A DNA stretch of 64,000 bases from JBARDN01 sp963755705 (lineage in GTDB: Bacteria > Desulfobacterota > Binatia > Binatales > Binataceae): NCBI GenBank assembly GCA_963755705.1, contig CAVWKW010000004.1, positions 62,001-126,000 on the forward strand. The letters are read 5' to 3'. The position numbers and the translations under genes are program-made. The notes beneath the pieces were generated by a model. It ran no database searches. It saw only the letters and a list, made by a program, of their open reading frames with translations, and was not told the DNA's origin. How positions within the stretch are numbered: position 1 is the first letter of the stretch; each line of letters begins with the position of its first letter. Of the stretch, positions 42,158 through 49,943 are shown piece after piece.

Positions 42158-43230
42158 ACGGCCTTCGCGGGCATCGCGAACTGGCCGAGCACCTGCTCGC
42201 GGAGCTTACCTCGCGCCCCTCGCACGCCTACCTGTTCTCGGGTCCGGCCGGCACCGGCAAGAGCCTGGTTGCGACCGCGCTTGCGCATGCGATGCTATGC
42301 GAGCGCGCCCCCGGTGCGAATTTTTGCTGCACTGCCGAGCGATGCGCGGTGCGGATGGCGCCCGCCACCGCCGTGCGTCCGCGCTCTGCCGCTGCCGCAC
42401 CCCGATGCGACTGCTGCGCAGCGTGCGTGCAAGTCGCCTCGGGTACGCATCCTGACTTCATTCGTATCGGCCGCGCCGCGGGCCGCAGCGACGTGCTGAT
42501 CGAGCAGGTGCGCGCGCTTATCGCGCAACTCGGGGTCAAACCTTCGCGCGCGGGCCCGCGGATCGCGATTATCGACGACGCCGAGACGCTCAACCTGCCC
42601 GCGCAAAACGCGCTGCTCAAGACTCTCGAGGAGCCGCCCGGCCACGCGATCATCTTCATGATCACCTCCTCGGAACGCGCCCTGCTCGATACCGTACGCT
42701 CGCGGATGCGCGCGGTGCGCTTCGGCGCTCTGGCGACCGCCGATCTCGAGGCGATTTTGTCGGGGCGCGGCGCCACCGATTCCGCCAACCGCGCCGCCGC
42801 CGCCCGCCTCGCCAGGGGCAGCGCGGCCCGCGCAATCGCCCTTCTGGACGGCGACGCGCCGCCGATGAAAGAACTGCTCGCGGCGATCGCGCGCGCCCGC
42901 TCACTCGACTTCGCGGGCGCCCAGCAGATCGCGCAGGAGTACTTCAAGACTCGGGACGACGCCGCGGGCCACTTCGAGTTGATTGCGCGGATGCTCGAGG
43001 AAGTACTATGTCTCAAACTCCTCGGGGCGGATGAAATGCCGCAATCGAAGGACGAAGAAGCGAAATTGATAACCCAACTCGCAGGCGCTCTTGAGACTCG
43101 CGCGATCGTCGATTGTCTCGCAGCCGCCGTCAAGGCGCGCGGAGCCGTCAACGCGATGGCGAACCCGCGGATGCAGGCCGAGCAATTCTGGATGACCGCC
43201 GCCGAGGCGATTCGCGAAAGATCCGAGTGA
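42148..43230 (+). CDS. holB: DNA polymerase III delta-prime subunit with extended zinc module
   Basis: A 360-residue clamp-loader ATPase. The P-loop is SGPAGTGKSLVATAL (residues 31-45) and the sensor-type residues include LLKTLEEPP and MITSSERALLDTVRSRM (SRC-like SRM). The zinc module normally has one Cys, eight residues, then CxxCxxC. Here Cys51 is separated from C87-x2-C90-x2-C93 by about 35 residues that contain four further cysteines (60, 61, 66, 89). It starts within tmk and ends 14 bases before ricT. Confidence 0.92.
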   Translation: MPLNGLRGHRELAEHLLAELTSRPSHAYLFSGPAGTGKSLVATALAHAMLCERAPGANFCCTAERCAVRMAPATAVRPRSAAAAPRCDCCAACVQVASGTHPDFIRIGRAAGRSDVLIEQVRALIAQLGVKPSRAGPRIAIIDDAETLNLPAQNALLKTLEEPPGHAIIFMITSSERALLDTVRSRMRAVRFGALATADLEAILSGRGATDSANRAAAARLARGSAARAIALLDGDAPPMKELLAAIARARSLDFAGAQQIAQEYFKTRDDAAGHFELIARMLEEVLCLKLLGADEMPQSKDEEAKLITQLAGALETRAIVDCLAAAVKARGAVNAMANPRMQAEQFWMTAAEAIRERSE

Positions 43231-43244
43231 AAGCGGAGTGAATT

Positions 43245-44093
43245 ATGTCCGGTGATATCGATCCCTTCGAGGGCGGCGCCGAGCTTCCCAAAATCGTCGC
43301 GATAAGCCTGCAGACCACGGGGCATCTGTACAACTACCTCGCCGGCGATATTCCGCTCACGCGCGGCGACCGCGTGCTGATCGACACCGAGAACGGCACC
43401 CGCGTCGGCACCGTCGAGATCGAGCCGCACGAACCCGCGCATACGCTCAACCTCGCCGCGATGAAGCCGGTGATGCGGCTGGCGTCGGAAACCGACTTCG
43501 ACGTCGAGCACGAAAACATTTTGCGTGAAGAACGCGCGCGCCATCTATGCCTCCAGCGCCTGCGCGAGCGCAACCTGCTGATGAAGCTGGTCAGCGCCGA
43601 GTACAGCTTCGACGCCCGCAAGGTGGTTTTCTATTTTATCGCCGAAGGCCGGATCGACTTCCGCGACCTGGTGCGCGACCTCGCCAATACTCTTCGTGTG
43701 CGCGTCGAGATGAAACAGATCGGCGCGCGCGACGAAACCAAGGTCACCGGAGGCGTCGGCCCCTGCGGTCGCGAGCTCTGCTGCTCCTCGTTCCTGCGCG
43801 ACTTCGACGCGGTCACGGTCAAGATGGCGCGTGAGCAGGGCCTGGCGCTGAATCCCTCGCGTCTGGCCGGGATGTGCGGGCGGCTCAAGTGCTGCCTGAA
43901 GTACGAATACGGAACCTATCTCGAACTGAAGAAATCCCTCCCGAATCTCGGCCGCCGAGTCCAATCGGTAAAAGGCGACGGCAAGGTCGTCCGTCAGAAC
44001 ATCCTCAAGCAGACAGTAATGATCGCGCTCGACAACGAAGGCCCAGTCGTCGAAGCCACGCTGGAAGACCTCGTAACCTCGCGCCAGAACTAA
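43245..44093 (+). CDS. ricT: PSP1-domain protein (RicT/YaaT-like)
   Basis: A 282-residue PSP1 protein. The N-terminal region has a short beta domain (YNYLAGDIPLTRGDRVLIDTENGTRVGTVEI). The C-terminal cysteines KVTGGVGPCGRELCCSSFLRDF and GMCGRLKCCLKYEYGTYLELKKSLP match the Y-complex protein RicT. In Bacillus RicT works with RicA and RicF in RNA maturation; those partners are not seen here. It is in the tmk-holB-ricT-metG-tatD order, but a 480-base repeat-containing gap separates it from metG. Confidence 0.9.
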   Translation: MSGDIDPFEGGAELPKIVAISLQTTGHLYNYLAGDIPLTRGDRVLIDTENGTRVGTVEIEPHEPAHTLNLAAMKPVMRLASETDFDVEHENILREERARHLCLQRLRERNLLMKLVSAEYSFDARKVVFYFIAEGRIDFRDLVRDLANTLRVRVEMKQIGARDETKVTGGVGPCGRELCCSSFLRDFDAVTVKMAREQGLALNPSRLAGMCGRLKCCLKYEYGTYLELKKSLPNLGRRVQSVKGDGKVVRQNILKQTVMIALDNEGPVVEATLEDLVTSRQN

Positions 44094-44113
44094 TGCTTCT
44101 GAGTTCCTCGTGG

Positions 44114-44154
44114 CACAGGCTTTAGCCTGTGTTCCGCACCGGCTAAAGCCGGTG
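44114..44154. repeat. pair of perfect 18-bp palindromes (GGCTTTAGCC family)
   Basis: CACAGGCTTTAGCCTGTG at 44114-44131 and CACCGGCTAAAGCCGGTG at 44137-44154, separated by five bases. Both are perfect palindromes on the same core GGCTWWAGCC, in opposite senses. This is the look of REP-type elements dispersed in many genomes. They follow the ricT stop by 20 bases. Confidence 0.75.
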
Positions 44155-44173
44155 CTCAGGGCAGTACATCCGC

Positions 44174-44195
44174 CCTAACGCTCGTTAGGTTTTTT
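44174..44195 (+). terminator. intrinsic terminator downstream of ricT
   Basis: CCTAACGCTCGTTAGG (six-bp stem, four-base loop, or longer with a tight loop) is followed directly by six T (44190-44195). It would end the pilD-tmk-holB-ricT transcript before metG and forms the left end of a repeat also found at 15273-15329. Confidence 0.65.
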
Positions 44196-44231
44196 GCCAG
44201 ATTTGTTCATGGCTGAACTGTTCAGCCTTAT
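44175..44231 (+). repeat. 57-bp terminator-like dispersed repeat, copy 2
   Basis: Reverse complement of 15273-15329 with few differences. It contains the terminator hairpin, GCCAGATTTGTTCATGGC, and the palindrome GCTGAACTGTTCAGC. The rest of the gap to metG (44232-44575) shows no gene; its short open frames lack homology and ribosome-binding sites. Confidence 0.65.
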
Positions 44232-44575
44232 ACTCGCCGCCGCTGCGTGTAGAATAGAGCGCATGAAGATGCCGCCAAACTTTATCTCGTCGCTTACCGT
44301 CGGCATCTCGCAAGGCGACGCCACGAGGCGATGCTCAAATTTCCTGGCCGCCACAGACAGAATCGCACAATGCGAAAAATTGAAACTAACTCCTATTCGG
44401 AACAAACTTATCGAGCATTTCCAAGAAATATTTCCAAACGCTCACATCAAACTTCCCCAAACAAACCCACCGCGGAAACATCGTTTCCACTCACCCTTCA
44501 GTAAGCAAATGCGGGCTTCGGCCGCTGCGCGGTTGGTCGCGTCGCGATTCTCCGCCGGTTATTCTCGGTAGTTCG

Positions 44576-46114
44576 ATGACGCAGCGAATCCATATCACCA
44601 CGGCGATCCACTATAGCAACGGACCGCCTCATCTCGGCCACGCGTACGAGGATATTGCCGCCGACGCCTACGCGCGCCATCTGCGGCGCAAAATCGGCGG
44701 CGCAAACCTGACCTTCGTCACCGGCACCGACGAACACGGGCAAAAGAACCGCGACGCCGCCGCGAAGGTGAGCCTCGACCCAAAAGCCTTCGCGGATAAA
44801 ATCAGCGCGCTGTTCCGCACCACCTTCGATCGGCTCGAAATCAGCTACACCAATTTCGTCCGCACCACCGATCCCGTCCACGAGGCGTTCGTGCAGAAGA
44901 TGCTCGCGCGCACCTACGAGCGCGGCGATATTTACTTCCGCGATTACGAGGGTCTCTACTGCGTCGGATGCGAGCGCTTCTATACCGAGAAAGAATTGCT
45001 GCCAGGAAATATCTGCCCCGAGCACAACACGCCGGTCGAGCTCCTGAAGGAATCGAATTATTTTCTCAAGCTCGAAAAATATCGCGAGGCGATCCGCGTG
45101 CATATCAAGGCCAACCCCGGCTTCATCCGTCCCGAGCGCTATCGCAACGAAGCGCTCAGGATGTTCGACGAACCGCTGGCCGATCTCTGCATCTCGCGCC
45201 CGAAGGCGCGCCTTGATTGGGGAATCGAGCTGCCGTTCGATCCGAACTACGTCACCTACGTCTGGTACGACGCGTTCTGGGCGTATTTGAGCGAGCTGCC
45301 TGACACGAGCGACGCGGCGCTGGCGGCGCTGCTGCCTGCCACCGAGCACTTCATCGGCAAGGACATTCTGAAGACTCACGCGGTGTACTGGCCCGCGATG
45401 CTGCTGGCGGTCGGGCTGCCACTCTACCGCCGCCTGAACGTCCACGGGTTCCTTAACCTTGAAGGCTCGCGGATGTCGAAGAGCTCGGGCAACAGGATCG
45501 ATCCGCTCGAACTCGGGGAGCGAATCGGCGTGGACGTGCTGCGCCATTTCGTCTTGCGCGAGTTCGTTTACGGACTCGACGGAGACTTCACCGAAGAGCG
45601 GCTCACCGAGCGCTACAATGCCGACCTCGCCAACGACCTCGGCAATCTCACCAGCCGCGTGCTCGCGATGGCGGCGCGGTATTTCGGCGGCGAACTCACG
45701 ATGGCTCCAGGAGCCAACGTCGAGGATCGTGCGCTACGCGATTCGTTCGCCACAGTCGCTGCGCGCAGCGCCGCTCAGATCGAAGAGCTTGCGTTCAATC
45801 GCGCGCTCGAAGCGATTTGGCAATCGCTCGATGCCGCGAACAAATATATCGTCGCGACTTCTCCATTCACGCTCGCGAAAGATCCCGCGAACCTGCCGCG
45901 CGTTGCGGAGATTCTGGCGAACCTGTGCGAGGGGCTGCGCGTCGTCGCCGACACACTCGAGCCATTCATGCCTGCGACCTCGAAAAGGATTCTCGATCTG
46001 CTCGCTGTCGATGAAACGATCGCGCACGCGCCGTTCGGCGAAGGCCTCCAGCCGGGGCATCGCGTGAACGCGGCGACTCCGCTGTTTCCGCGAATCGAAA
46101 AAAAGAAAGCCTAG
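44576..46114 (+). CDS. metG: methionyl-tRNA synthetase
   Basis: A 512-residue class I aminoacyl-tRNA synthetase. The HIGH-like motif is HLGH (residues 19-22); the KMSKS-like motif is GSRMSKSSGN (near residue 300). A zinc knuckle lies in YCVGCERFYTEKELLPGNICPEH. It lacks the C-terminal tRNA-binding (Trbp111/EMAP) domain present in longer MetG forms. The start ATG directly precedes the conserved RIHITTAIHYSNGPPHLGHAYE. tatD follows 17 bases later. Confidence 0.96.
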   Translation: MTQRIHITTAIHYSNGPPHLGHAYEDIAADAYARHLRRKIGGANLTFVTGTDEHGQKNRDAAAKVSLDPKAFADKISALFRTTFDRLEISYTNFVRTTDPVHEAFVQKMLARTYERGDIYFRDYEGLYCVGCERFYTEKELLPGNICPEHNTPVELLKESNYFLKLEKYREAIRVHIKANPGFIRPERYRNEALRMFDEPLADLCISRPKARLDWGIELPFDPNYVTYVWYDAFWAYLSELPDTSDAALAALLPATEHFIGKDILKTHAVYWPAMLLAVGLPLYRRLNVHGFLNLEGSRMSKSSGNRIDPLELGERIGVDVLRHFVLREFVYGLDGDFTEERLTERYNADLANDLGNLTSRVLAMAARYFGGELTMAPGANVEDRALRDSFATVAARSAAQIEELAFNRALEAIWQSLDAANKYIVATSPFTLAKDPANLPRVAEILANLCEGLRVVADTLEPFMPATSKRILDLLAVDETIAHAPFGEGLQPGHRVNAATPLFPRIEKKKA

Positions 46115-46131
46115 CGCGCGGCGCGCGACTC

Positions 46132-46917
46132 ATGACTCCGCTCATCGACACGCACTGCCATCTGGCGGATCCCAAGCTCGACCAAGATCTCGAGGCCGTG
46201 CTCGAACGCGCCTGCATCGCAGGAATCGCCCAGATCGTTTCAGTCGGCGCGATCGGATCTGTCGAATGCGATCGCCGAACGGTCGAGATCGCGGAGCGTC
46301 ACGAGCATATTTTCGCCGCGATCGGAGTGCATCCGCACGACGCGAAGGATTGCACGCCCGCGCGAATCGCGGAGCTGCGCGAGCTTGGGCGCTCGCCGCG
46401 CGTGGTCGCGATCGGCGAGAGCGGTCTGGACTTTCATTATATGCACTCGCCGGCGGAGGCGCAGGAGACGGCGCTGCGGCGTCATCTGGAACTCGCTTCC
46501 GAGCTTGGAAAACCAATCGTCATCCATTGCCGCGACGCCGATGATCGCCTGATTGCGATTGTGCGCGAGACCGCGATACCGCAGGCCGGCGGCGTGATTC
46601 ATTGCTTCACCGGCACCGCCGATGCGGCCGCGCGATTCCTCGAGCTCGGGTTTCATATTTCGTTCTCGGGAATTGTAACGTTCAAGAATGCCGCCGTGGT
46701 CCGCGAAGCCGCGAGGATCGTTCCGGACGATCGCGTGATGGTCGAAACCGACGCGCCCTATCTCGCGCCGGAGCCGTATCGCGGCAAGCGTAACGAGCCC
46801 GCCTTCGTCCGTCGCACGCTCGAGGTCCTCGCGGAAGTGCGCGCCGCCGACCCCGACACACTCGCCGCGCTGACCGCCTCCAACGCAACCCGCCTGTTCC
46901 GATTGCCGAACGCATAA
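46132..46917 (+). CDS. tatD: TatD family metal-dependent hydrolase
   Basis: A 261-residue TIM-barrel deoxyribonuclease-type hydrolase. Metal ligands are in LIDTHCHLADPKLD (HxH), GESGLDFHYMHSP (Glu/His), KPIVIHCRDADD, GVIHCFTGT and VETDAPYLAPEPYRGKRNEP. It follows metG as in many genomes. Its cellular role (DNA repair, nuclease, or D-amino-acid tRNA proofreading) is not settled across the family. Confidence 0.93.
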   Translation: MTPLIDTHCHLADPKLDQDLEAVLERACIAGIAQIVSVGAIGSVECDRRTVEIAERHEHIFAAIGVHPHDAKDCTPARIAELRELGRSPRVVAIGESGLDFHYMHSPAEAQETALRRHLELASELGKPIVIHCRDADDRLIAIVRETAIPQAGGVIHCFTGTADAAARFLELGFHISFSGIVTFKNAAVVREAARIVPDDRVMVETDAPYLAPEPYRGKRNEPAFVRRTLEVLAEVRAADPDTLAALTASNATRLFRLPNA

Positions 46918-46947
46918 GACATTTCGACAAAGCTGCTTTCGCGACTG

Positions 46948-47139
46948 GCGAGATTCCTCGCGACGCGTGCTATGCGATTCGATACGCATGACGCTCGATT
47001 TGCAGTAGCTTCGCGCTCGGAATGACGCACTCTCGATGTTTTGTATCGGGTCCGCGTGTCATTCCGAGCGCGCGCCGGTGATGCTCGTCGAGTCGTGCAC
47101 GCCCACGCTGAACCAGCAACGGTCGCGAGGAATCTCGCC
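46948..47139. repeat. palindromic dispersed element, copy 3
   Basis: The outer ends GCGAGATTCCTCGCG and TCGCGAGGAATCTCGCC and the inner boundaries CGCGCTCGGAATGACGC and GTGTCATTCCGAGCGCGC are inverted copies, as in 4994-5272 and 14996-15171. It fills most of the gene-free stretch 46918-47240 between tatD and the sigma factor gene. Confidence 0.75.
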
Positions 47140-47240
47140 CTGTGCGTCTGCACACACTCCCGAAGGACCGCGCCCAACTCTCCAAATAGGTCGATTGCGC
47201 CGATTCACGGAATCGCGCTTGCGGGGTTATAGATACTGAG

Positions 47241-47753
47241 ATGCGCACGCTGGAAAAGCTCTCTCTTCCGCCGCCGTTCGAGGACGCGATGAAATCGCTC
47301 GAGGGCGAGATCATGCGCTTCATCTTGCGCAGCACGCGCGACCGCGAGGACAGCCTGGACCTGTTTCAGGAGACGTGGCTGCGCGCCTACCGCGCGTACC
47401 CGACTCTGCGCTCGCACAATGGGCTGCGGCCGTGGGTGTTCAGTATCGCTGCCAACCTGTGCCGCAATCGCGCGCGCGATCGGATGCGCCGTGCGCGCGT
47501 GATCGTGAGCGACGGCCGCGACGCCGACGAATGTGCCGAACGATTCTTCCCGCACGCCGAGAGTTCTCCCGACGGCGTGATCGGGCTTCGCCGCGCGCTC
47601 GCCGCGCTTCCGGGCAAGCAGGGCAAAGCGCTGATGATGCGCAAGTTCGGCGGAATGGAATACGCGGAAATCGCGGCCGCGCTGGAATGCTCCGCGGAGA
47701 GCGCGCGGGCCAGCGTGTACCAGGCGCTCAAGAAGTTGAAGGCATCGCAATGA
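47241..47753 (+). CDS. RNA polymerase sigma factor, ECF-like
   Basis: A 170-residue group IV sigma factor. Region 2 reads MRFILRSTRDREDSLDLFQETWLRAYRAYPTLRSHNGLRPWVFSIAANLCRNRARDRMRR (about 29-88, with the -10 recognition helix). Region 4 reads LRRALAALPGKQGKALMMRKFGGMEYAEIAAALECSAESARASVYQALKKLKA. The linker DGRDADECAERFFPHAESSPDG is acidic. Its TGA overlaps the ATG of the next gene by four bases (ATGA), but that gene encodes an alkylation-repair protein, not an anti-sigma factor. Target promoters and the controlling signal are unknown. Confidence 0.88.
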   Translation: MRTLEKLSLPPPFEDAMKSLEGEIMRFILRSTRDREDSLDLFQETWLRAYRAYPTLRSHNGLRPWVFSIAANLCRNRARDRMRRARVIVSDGRDADECAERFFPHAESSPDGVIGLRRALAALPGKQGKALMMRKFGGMEYAEIAAALECSAESARASVYQALKKLKASQ

Positions 47754-48571
47754 AAACAATCAATCAGCTTAAGCATCCGGAAGCATCGAAGGAGTTCGAC
47801 GATCGCACCGTCGAAGCGCTGGTACGCGCCGCGCAGCCGGGCATCCGCCGCGCGATGAAAATTCTGCGGCGGCCCGAGGCGCGGATCGGAATCGTTGCGT
47901 CGCCCGTTGGGCAACTGCTGGTGGCCGAAGGTCCGCGCGGCTTCGCGACGATTCATTTCCTCGCGTCCAGCGACGCCGATCGTCCGCTCGCAAAGCTGCG
48001 GCGCAAATTCGATCTGCTGGAAAATGAAACCTGGCGCGGAGATATCAACCGCGAGCTCGCGCGATACTTCGCCGGCGACTTCACGGTGCTGGGGCACAAG
48101 GTCGATCTGGTGATGGTCGAGAGCGAGTTCCAACGCCGCGCGCTCATGCGGCTAAGAGAAGTTCCAATCGGATCCGTGATCACCTATCAGGGACTGGCCA
48201 CGGCGGTGGGCGAGCCCGACGCGCAGCGCGCGATCGGCAACACGATGGCGTCGAATCCGATTCCGATCTTCGTCCCCTGCCATCGCGTAATTCGCTCCGA
48301 CGGAACCATCGGTAACTACGGCGGAGGGGTAAAGAACAAGATCACGCTGCTGCGCAACGAAGGGTTCGCGCTCGGCTCGAGCCTGCGGATGCCGTCGAGC
48401 TTGCGGATGCCGCCGTCGGCGGTGATGGGGCATCGCCATACGCATATCTACTGCCGGCCCGATTGCAGCGCGGCGAAGCGCGCCGACCCGCGCCGCTCGT
48501 TGATCTTCGCCGACGCGCGTCACGCGCGCGACGCCGGCCTGCGCGCGTGCAAACTGTGCAAGCCCGGATAA
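47750..48571 (+). CDS. Ogt-type methyltransferase with C-terminal Ada-like zinc domain
   Basis: A 273-residue protein. Residues about 45-207 are an O6-alkylguanine-DNA alkyltransferase: the HTH region VPIGSVITYQGLATAVGEPDAQRAIGNTMASNPIPIF, then VPCHRVI with acceptor Cys177. A linker with a duplicated SSLRMP unit (209-221) leads to a four-cysteine Ada-type zinc domain, IYCRPDCSAAK to RACKLCKPG. Cys235, 239, 267 and 270 have spacings 4-28-3 against 4-27-3 in E. coli Ada (C38, C42, C69, C72). In Ada the zinc domain is N-terminal and an AraC domain intervenes; here the order is reversed and AraC is absent. The first 44 residues match nothing I recognise. Confidence 0.85.
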   Translation: MKTINQLKHPEASKEFDDRTVEALVRAAQPGIRRAMKILRRPEARIGIVASPVGQLLVAEGPRGFATIHFLASSDADRPLAKLRRKFDLLENETWRGDINRELARYFAGDFTVLGHKVDLVMVESEFQRRALMRLREVPIGSVITYQGLATAVGEPDAQRAIGNTMASNPIPIFVPCHRVIRSDGTIGNYGGGVKNKITLLRNEGFALGSSLRMPSSLRMPPSAVMGHRHTHIYCRPDCSAAKRADPRRSLIFADARHARDAGLRACKLCKPG

Positions 48572-48586
48572 GTTGGCAAAAAGAAA

Positions 48587-48606
48587 GACGCCGCGCGGGC
48601 GGCGTC
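48587..48606. terminator. bidirectional hairpin terminator
   Basis: GACGCCGC, loop GCGG, GCGGCGTC: an eight-bp perfect stem 15 bases after the Ogt-Ada stop and before the convergent lipoprotein genes. An A-rich tract (AAAAAGAAA) precedes it, serving as a T-tract for the minus-strand direction. Confidence 0.75.
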
Positions 48607-48639
48607 TCTCGGATGAATTTCTATGTTGTCCGAAGTGAT

Positions 48640-48990
48640 CTATTCGGTCTCGTTCTGCTGCTGAAGCTGCTGCAACTGCTGCCGTTGCTGCTCGATTTCC
48701 TGCTGTTGCTGCTGCATCTGCTGATTGGTCTGGGCGTTGGCGTTCTCATTGTTCTGCATCGAGTTACCGACGGCGTAGCCGCCCACTCCGCCGAGTCCGC
48801 CACCGATCAGAGCGCCGGCCGCAGGATGTCCGACCGCTGCGCCGACCAGCGCGCCGCCGACGGCGCCGAGTCCCGCGCCTCCGAGAGTGCCTTCTTCACG
48901 AGTCGAGAGCGGCTGGCTGCCGGCGCATCCTGCCGCGAATAGTGCCGCTGCGAGCGTGATTGCTGCGATAAGGCCTGAGCGCGTCCGCAT
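48640..48990 (-). CDS. glycine-zipper lipoprotein, paralogue 1
   Basis: A 116-residue lipoprotein. The signal peptide ends in the lipobox LFAAGC; then the family stretch SQPLSTREEGTLGGAGLGAVGGALVGAAVGHPAAGALIGGGLGGVGGYAVGN forms a glycine zipper able to insert in or pack at a membrane. A Gln-rich coiled coil of about 40 residues (QQMQQQQQEIEQQRQQLQQLQQQNETE) ends the protein. AAGGAGG precedes the ATG. It is the last of three tandem paralogues. Function unknown; similar glycine-zipper lipoproteins occur in outer membranes (SlyB/OmpA-associated type). Confidence 0.83.
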   Translation of the reverse strand: MRTRSGLIAAITLAAALFAAGCAGSQPLSTREEGTLGGAGLGAVGGALVGAAVGHPAAGALIGGGLGGVGGYAVGNSMQNNENANAQTNQQMQQQQQEIEQQRQQLQQLQQQNETE

Positions 48991-49027
48991 GATGGCCTCC
49001 TTGCCTACTGTTACTCCGTAGGCGTGG

Positions 49028-49375
49028 TTATTCCGTTTCCTGTGATTGTTTCAACTGCTGGAGCTGCTCGCGCTGCTGCTCGATCTCCTGCTGCTGAGAT
49101 TGAATTTGTGTCTGGGTTTGCGCGTTTGCGTTCTGCTGATTCTGCATCTCGTTGCCGATCCCGAATCCGGTCACTCCGCCAAGGCCGCCGCCAATCAGCG
49201 CGCCCGCGGCAGGATGTCCGACCGCGGCGCCTATCAGCGCGCCTCCTGCGGCGCCGATTCCGGCACCGCCCAGGGTTCCCTCTTCACGTGTCGAAAGTGG
49301 ATCCCCGGAACATCCCGCCACCAGGAATAGAGCAGCCAATGCCAAGGCTCCTGTCACGATTGCTCGCTTGCGCAT
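49028..49375 (-). CDS. glycine-zipper lipoprotein, paralogue 2
   Basis: A 115-residue protein with the same layout as its neighbours: signal MRKRAIVTGALALAALFLVAGC, then SGDPLSTREEGTLGGAGIGAAGGALIGAAVGHPAAGALIGGGLGGVTGFGIGNEMQ, then a Gln/Glu coiled coil ending SQETE. GGGAG lies before the ATG. The zipper region is nearly identical to paralogue 1, whereas the signal and tail diverge, so the duplication is not recent but the zipper is under constraint. Confidence 0.83.
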   Translation of the reverse strand: MRKRAIVTGALALAALFLVAGCSGDPLSTREEGTLGGAGIGAAGGALIGAAVGHPAAGALIGGGLGGVTGFGIGNEMQNQQNANAQTQTQIQSQQQEIEQQREQLQQLKQSQETE

Positions 49376-49411
49376 GATCGATCTCCCTGACTGATTAGAC
49401 TCGGCCAGGGG

Positions 49412-49765
49412 CTATTCCGTTTCATTCTGTTGCTTGAGCTGTTGAATCTGCTGGCGCTGTTGTTCGAGCTGCTGCTGCTGCGACTGAATCTGGGATTGGG
49501 TCTGCGCGTTGGCATTCTCCTGGTTTTGCATTGAATTGCCGACCGCAAAGCCGGTCACGCCTCCGAGCGCACCGCCGATTGCCGCGCCCGCGCCGGGAGC
49601 TCCGACCGCGGCGCCAATAATCGCGCCAGTGGCCGCGCCAAGGCCTCCGCCAATCAGGGTACCTTTCTCACGGGTCGAGAGCGGCTCCCCGCTGCACCCG
49701 GTCATTACGCCGAGGGCAATTGCCACCAGAATCACGGTTAAGGTTTTAGTTGCGAATTGCAGCAC
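49412..49765 (-). CDS. glycine-zipper lipoprotein, paralogue 3
   Basis: A 117-residue protein; GTG start preceded by GGGAGGAGGG. Signal MLQFATKTLTVILVAIALGVMTGC, then SGEPLSTREKGTLIGGGLGAATGAIIGAAVGAPGAGAAIGGALGGVTGFAVGNSMQ, and a Gln-rich coiled coil ending QNETE. It is the most divergent zipper of the three and is first in transcription order. All three genes end in a Glu-Thr-Glu C-terminus, an unusual conserved feature. Confidence 0.83.
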   Translation of the reverse strand: MLQFATKTLTVILVAIALGVMTGCSGEPLSTREKGTLIGGGLGAATGAIIGAAVGAPGAGAAIGGALGGVTGFAVGNSMQNQENANAQTQSQIQSQQQQLEQQRQQIQQLKQQNETE

Positions 49766-49943
49766 GGCCCTCCTCCCTAATTAGCCGGGTAGTTTCGACG
49801 CCGCTAAGCCCAGCTCGAACTGCACACCCCGGGCACTGGCAGAACCCGAAGTTTCGTATCTTATCGAAGCGCGATCAAGCAAGACGACCGTGTTTCTAAA
49901 CAATAATTAAGCATGATTGGAATCGTGCATCCATCGGAGCCGT

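Noticed and set aside
42228..43544. Minus-strand open frame of 438 codons
   Set aside because: Antisense to holB and ricT; low-complexity Arg/Ala translation.
44175..44571. Open frames between ricT and metG
   Set aside because: One begins inside the dispersed repeat and the other is read across it; no homology or start signals.
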